Assembly: GCA_026712715.1 (NCBI GenBank)
Contig: JAPOPW010000025.1
Location: 62,001 to 126,000 of the forward strand
From: Immundisolibacterales bacterium
GTDB taxonomy: Bacteria; Pseudomonadota; Gammaproteobacteria; HK1
Direction of reading: 5' to 3'
DNA: 64,000 nt
Shown here: positions 61,309 to 64,000 of the stretch, piece by piece
Layout: the number at the start of each line of letters is the position of its first letter
Numbering within the stretch: position 1 is the first letter of the stretch
Notes under the pieces: generated by a model
Databases searched by the model: none
What the model was told of the DNA's origin: nothing
The model's input: the letters and a program-made list of their open reading frames with translations, nothing else
Made by a program: the position numbers and the translations under genes

Positions 61309-61572
61309 ATGTCAGATAGCACGATTCATGCCGACGTCAGGCTCGGCGCCCAGGGGCGGCTCGTGGTGCCCGCCTCGATCCGAAAGGCGCTCGGGTTCCG
61401 CCCCGGCGAGACCCTCGTGGCCCGGATCGAGAACGGACACCTGGTGATCGAGAAGCCCGAAGCGGTGGAGCGCCGGCTGCATGCCCATTTCCGGAAGTTC
61501 GAGGGACGCAGCCTCGCCGAAGAGCTGATCGCCGAGCGCCGCGAGGAAGCGCGCAGGGAGGGTTCGGGTTGA
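61309..61572 (+). CDS. AbrB/MazE-type antitoxin
   Basis: The protein has 87 residues from ATG 61309. The swapped-hairpin DNA-binding domain is visible as VRLGAQGRLVVPASIRKALG, FRPGETLVARIENGHLVIEK, followed by a charged helical tail (RSLAEELIAERREEARRE) that should bind the toxin. It overlaps the PIN toxin start by four bases. The 267 bp upstream contain no gene and I could not fix a promoter. Confidence 0.9.
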   Translation: MSDSTIHADVRLGAQGRLVVPASIRKALGFRPGETLVARIENGHLVIEKPEAVERRLHAHFRKFEGRSLAEELIAERREEARREGSG

Positions 61573-61955
61573 GTGCGGTGCTCGACGCTTCCGCTCTCCT
61601 CGCCTACCTCCAGCGCGAGCCCGGCGCCGGCTCGGTCAAGGCGGTGCTCGGCAGCGCCATCATGTCCACCGTCAACTGGACGGAGGTGATCCAGAAGGCG
61701 GCCGACTCGGAGGGCGAAGCGGCCGAGCTTCGAGTGGGCCTCGAGTCTCTCGGGCTGATCCTCGAGCCCTTCTCCGCATCCCAGGCCGGGATTGCCGGCT
61801 CGCTCCGCGACTCCACGATGGAGCTCGGTCTCTCTCTCGGCGACCGGGCGTGCCTCGCGCTCGCGATCGAGAAGGGGGAGACGATCCTGACCGCGGACCG
61901 CATCTGGCGGCGGCTGCGTCTCGGGATCGGGATCGGGATCGAAGTCATCCGATAG
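61569..61955 (+). CDS. PIN-domain toxin partner of AbrB-type antitoxin
   Basis: The protein has 128 residues from TTG 61569 in a TTGA overlap with the antitoxin. Acidic PIN residues are D6 (VLDASALLAY), E39 (NWTEVIQK), D92 (GDRACLALA) and D110 (TADRIW). It is a third, distinct toxin-antitoxin module in the window, and the only one with an AbrB-fold partner. A GGGATC triplet repeat encodes the GIGIGI near its end. Confidence 0.9.
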   Translation: MSAVLDASALLAYLQREPGAGSVKAVLGSAIMSTVNWTEVIQKAADSEGEAAELRVGLESLGLILEPFSASQAGIAGSLRDSTMELGLSLGDRACLALAIEKGETILTADRIWRRLRLGIGIGIEVIR

Positions 61956-61964
61956 CCGACGCCG

Positions 61965-63239
61965 ATGCCGAAGACCATCACTCCGGACGACGTGCCGGGC
62001 CTGCTCGCGCCGGGCATGACGGTGTTCGTCGCCGGCGGCGCCAACGAGCCCGTCACGGTGCTCGACGCGCTCCGGCGCCGGCCGGCCGCGGCCGCCGGGG
62101 TCACCTGGATCCAGTCCATCGTGCCCGGCCTCAACCGCTTCGACTTCTGCTCCCTGCACGAGGAGGCGCACGCCGTCGCGTTCTTCATCACCCCGGAGAC
62201 CCGCGCGAGCTACCGCGCCGGGCGGATCGACTTCGTGCCCTGCCAGCTCCGGGCGGTCGCGGACCTCCTCGGCGAGGGGCTCGCGATCGATCTCGCGATC
62301 ATGAGCGTATCGGCACCGCGGGACGGCGCGCGGGAGGGCGCCGCCGACTTCGGCGCGGGACTCAACTGCGACTATGTCGACGTCGTCTTCGAACGCGCGC
62401 GTCAGGTCGTCGCGGAGGTCAACCCGGCCCTCCCCGATCCTCCGGACGGACCGCGCATCGCGGCCGGAGACATCGACTTCGCGGTGCCGGTGGACCGCCC
62501 CCCCGACCCCTTCCCCCTGCCCGTCCCGGACGACACCGCCCGCGCCATCGCCCGGAACGTCGCCGCGCTCGTCCGCGACGGCGACACCATCCAGACCGGC
62601 ATCGGCTCCATCCCCTACGCGGTGCTCGGCGCCCTTCGGGAGAAGAACGACCTCGGGCTTCACTCCGGCATTCTCGACGACGGGGTGATGGAGCTCGTCG
62701 AGCGCGGGGTGATCAACGGAGCGCGCAAGACCATCGACCGCGGCCGGCACGTCACCGCCTACGCGATCGGCTCGCCCGCCCTCTACGACTGGCTCGGGGA
62801 GCGCCCGGACGTGCGCTTCCGCCCCGTCAACTACACCCACGGGGCCGGCACGCTCGCCCGGATCGACCGCTTCGTCTCGATCAATTCCGCGCTCGAGATC
62901 GACCTCGCGGGTCAGGTGAACGCGGAGATGATCCGCGGCGCCCAGGTCACCGGGACGGGGGGATCGGTAGACTTCATGCGCGGGGCGGCGGGCTCGCGAG
63001 GCGGGCGTTCCATCGTGGCCCTCGGCGCGACCGCGGCCGGGGGCCGGGTCTCGCGCATCGTGCCGCGCCTTGGCGAGGGGAACGCCGCGACCGCGCTGCG
63101 CACGGACGTCGACTTCGTGGTGACCGAGCACGGGGTCGCCGACCTGCGGCACCGGCCGGAGCGTGCGCGCGCCGCCGCGCTCGCGGCCATCGCGGCCCCC
63201 GGTTTCAGGAGCGAGCTCGAGGCGGCGGGCCGCCCGTGA
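61965..63239 (+). CDS. Acetyl-CoA hydrolase/transferase family protein (4-hydroxybutyrate CoA-transferase-like)
   Basis: The protein has 424 residues from ATG 61965. VAGGANEPVTVLDAL, GDTIQTGIGSIPYAVLGAL, LGLHSGILDDGVMELVERG, then FVSINSALEIDLAGQVNAE (catalytic Glu) and GTGGSVDFMRGAAGSRGGRS, VTEHGVADLR are the family blocks. It transfers CoA between acetate or butyrate-like acids, or hydrolyses acetyl-CoA. The class I fold is unrelated to the CaiB-type enzymes elsewhere here. Its stop overlaps the next gene. Confidence 0.93.
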   Translation: MPKTITPDDVPGLLAPGMTVFVAGGANEPVTVLDALRRRPAAAAGVTWIQSIVPGLNRFDFCSLHEEAHAVAFFITPETRASYRAGRIDFVPCQLRAVADLLGEGLAIDLAIMSVSAPRDGAREGAADFGAGLNCDYVDVVFERARQVVAEVNPALPDPPDGPRIAAGDIDFAVPVDRPPDPFPLPVPDDTARAIARNVAALVRDGDTIQTGIGSIPYAVLGALREKNDLGLHSGILDDGVMELVERGVINGARKTIDRGRHVTAYAIGSPALYDWLGERPDVRFRPVNYTHGAGTLARIDRFVSINSALEIDLAGQVNAEMIRGAQVTGTGGSVDFMRGAAGSRGGRSIVALGATAAGGRVSRIVPRLGEGNAATALRTDVDFVVTEHGVADLRHRPERARAAALAAIAAPGFRSELEAAGRP

Positions 63240-63919
63240 TCGACATCACCTCCCTCGACTTCGCCGCGGTGGTCCTGCTCGCCGCGTGCTGGGGGGGGTT
63301 CAACCTGGTCGTGTTCCGCCCCCGGACCGGGAAGCAGGCGAGTCTCAGCCGGACCATGGACCGCTACCGATCGAAATGGATGGCGACCATGGCGGGGCGC
63401 GAGCTGCGCATGATCGACACCATGATCCAGGGCTCGGTGCTCCAGGGCTGCACGTTCTTCGCATCGACCGCGATCCTCCTCGTCGGCGGACTGCTGACCC
63501 TCCTCGGGGCAAGCGACAGCGCGCTCACCGTGGTGCGCGAGATTCCGTTCGCGGCCGAGACGTCGCGCACCCTCTGGCAGATCAAGGTGCTGGGGCTCGT
63601 GACGGTGCTCGTCTACGCCTTCTTCAAGTTCGCGTGGGCGCACCGCCTCTACACCTACTGCATCGTCGTCATGGGTGCGACCCCGATGGACGACGGGTCC
63701 GAAGCGGCCAGCTTCGCGCGGCGGGCCGCCCGCCTGCTCGACCTCGGCGCCCTCCACTTCGACCGGGGGATCCGCGCCTACTACTACACGTTCGCCGCGA
63801 CCGCGTGGTTCATCCACCCGGTGCTGTTCATGATCGCCACCGTGTGGGTGACCGCGGTGCTGCTCCGGCGCGAGTTCCGTTCCCGGACCCGCAACATCCT
63901 CTTGTCCGAGCCCGATTGA
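63236..63919 (+). CDS. DUF599 family membrane protein
   Basis: The protein has 227 residues from GTG 63236 in a GTGA overlap. Four membrane segments are evident: FAAVVLLAACWGGFNLVVF, FFASTAILLVGGLLTLLG, KVLGLVTVLVYAFFKFAW and FAATAWFIHPVLFMIATVWV. RYRSKWMATMAGRELRMIDTMIQGSVLQG and the paired MGATP/FDRGIRAYYYTFA blocks match DUF599. Function is unknown. Confidence 0.88.
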   Translation: MIDITSLDFAAVVLLAACWGGFNLVVFRPRTGKQASLSRTMDRYRSKWMATMAGRELRMIDTMIQGSVLQGCTFFASTAILLVGGLLTLLGASDSALTVVREIPFAAETSRTLWQIKVLGLVTVLVYAFFKFAWAHRLYTYCIVVMGATPMDDGSEAASFARRAARLLDLGALHFDRGIRAYYYTFAATAWFIHPVLFMIATVWVTAVLLRREFRSRTRNILLSEPD

Positions 63920-63928
63920 TCCGGGCCG

Positions 63929-64000
63929 ATGTGGGGTCTCGATCCGGCCGCCTTCCGGCGCAGTCGAAATCCCTGGCTGACCGACCGGCGCTTCGTCGCG
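63929..64000 (+). CDS. Start of a further gene, cut by the window end
   Basis: ATG 63929, ten bases after the DUF599 stop, opens a frame of 24 codons (MWGLDPAAFRRSRNPWLTDR and on) to the edge. Too little is visible for an identification; position suggests it belongs to the same operon. Confidence 0.4.
   Translation, partial: MWGLDPAAFRRSRNPWLTDRRFVA

Overview
The window is high-GC, densely packed DNA from a Gram-negative bacterium, most likely a heterotrophic proteobacterium. The evidence is a type Va autotransporter, a TRAP dicarboxylate transporter, Ada, ArgJ, AGGAG-type ribosome sites, and many CoA-ester, short-chain dehydrogenase, flavin and luciferase-like enzymes. No rRNA, tRNA or CRISPR array was found, and I cannot name the species from sequence alone.

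Layout. 1-9 kb: a cut DUF1445 hydro-lyase, an RraA-like aldolase, an SDR, a GMC oxidoreductase and an MFS transporter, then an alkylation-repair pair (ada plus a nucleic-acid 2OG oxygenase) and a FitAB/VapBC-type toxin-antitoxin pair. 9-24 kb: scattered catabolic and housekeeping enzymes: SMP-30 lactonase, 2,2-dialkylglycine decarboxylase, CoA transferase, acyl-CoA dehydrogenase, a GIY-YIG-like protein with an internal 12-bp tandem repeat, alpha/beta hydrolase, an ADP-forming acyl-CoA synthetase alpha chain, two luciferase-like oxidoreductases, GST, glutathione reductase, oxaloacetate decarboxylase and an AIR-synthase-like protein. An IS110-family 5' fragment lies at 12.9 kb. 24-25 kb: a decayed IS4-type transposase.

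25-37.5 kb is a catabolic island with CTG-rich leucine codon use, unlike the CTC-rich DNA on its left. Two MaoC hydratases, an acyl-CoA dehydrogenase, a class III CoA transferase and a malyl-/citramalyl-CoA-lyase-like enzyme form one tightly overlapping operon. An MmgE/PrpD protein, a glyoxalase relic and a DctP-DctQ-DctM TRAP transporter follow. The gene content closely parallels the itaconate locus of Pseudomonas aeruginosa, so I infer uptake and CoA-dependent cleavage of a C5 dicarboxylate such as itaconate, mesaconate or methylsuccinate. A dctP relic in front of dctQ and an intact dctP on the other strand record a rearrangement. An SDR and a GMC dehydrogenase with its small subunit complete this part (37.6-40.5 kb).

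40.8-48 kb: a secreted EEP-family phosphodiesterase/nuclease, a 1392-residue autotransporter whose passenger is about 25 tandem 29-residue repeats, and a VapBC pair. 48-54 kb: small metabolic enzymes (PPOX flavoprotein, hydrolase, rhodanese, two SDRs, M20 amidohydrolase, fumarate-reductase-like flavoprotein). 55.2-56.8 kb: one visibly AT-richer gene encoding an AAA ATPase fused to a DUF4435/TOPRIM-like domain, the best anti-phage candidate here. 57-64 kb: acyl-CoA ligase, phosphopantetheinyl transferase, ArgJ, an AbrB/PIN toxin-antitoxin pair, an acetyl-CoA hydrolase/transferase, a DUF599 membrane protein and the start of another gene.

Two families of dispersed non-coding repeats (29.4, 46.7 and 53.3 kb; 24.0 and 55.0 kb) and a perfect 26-bp-arm palindrome (33.4 kb) are not explained by any gene.
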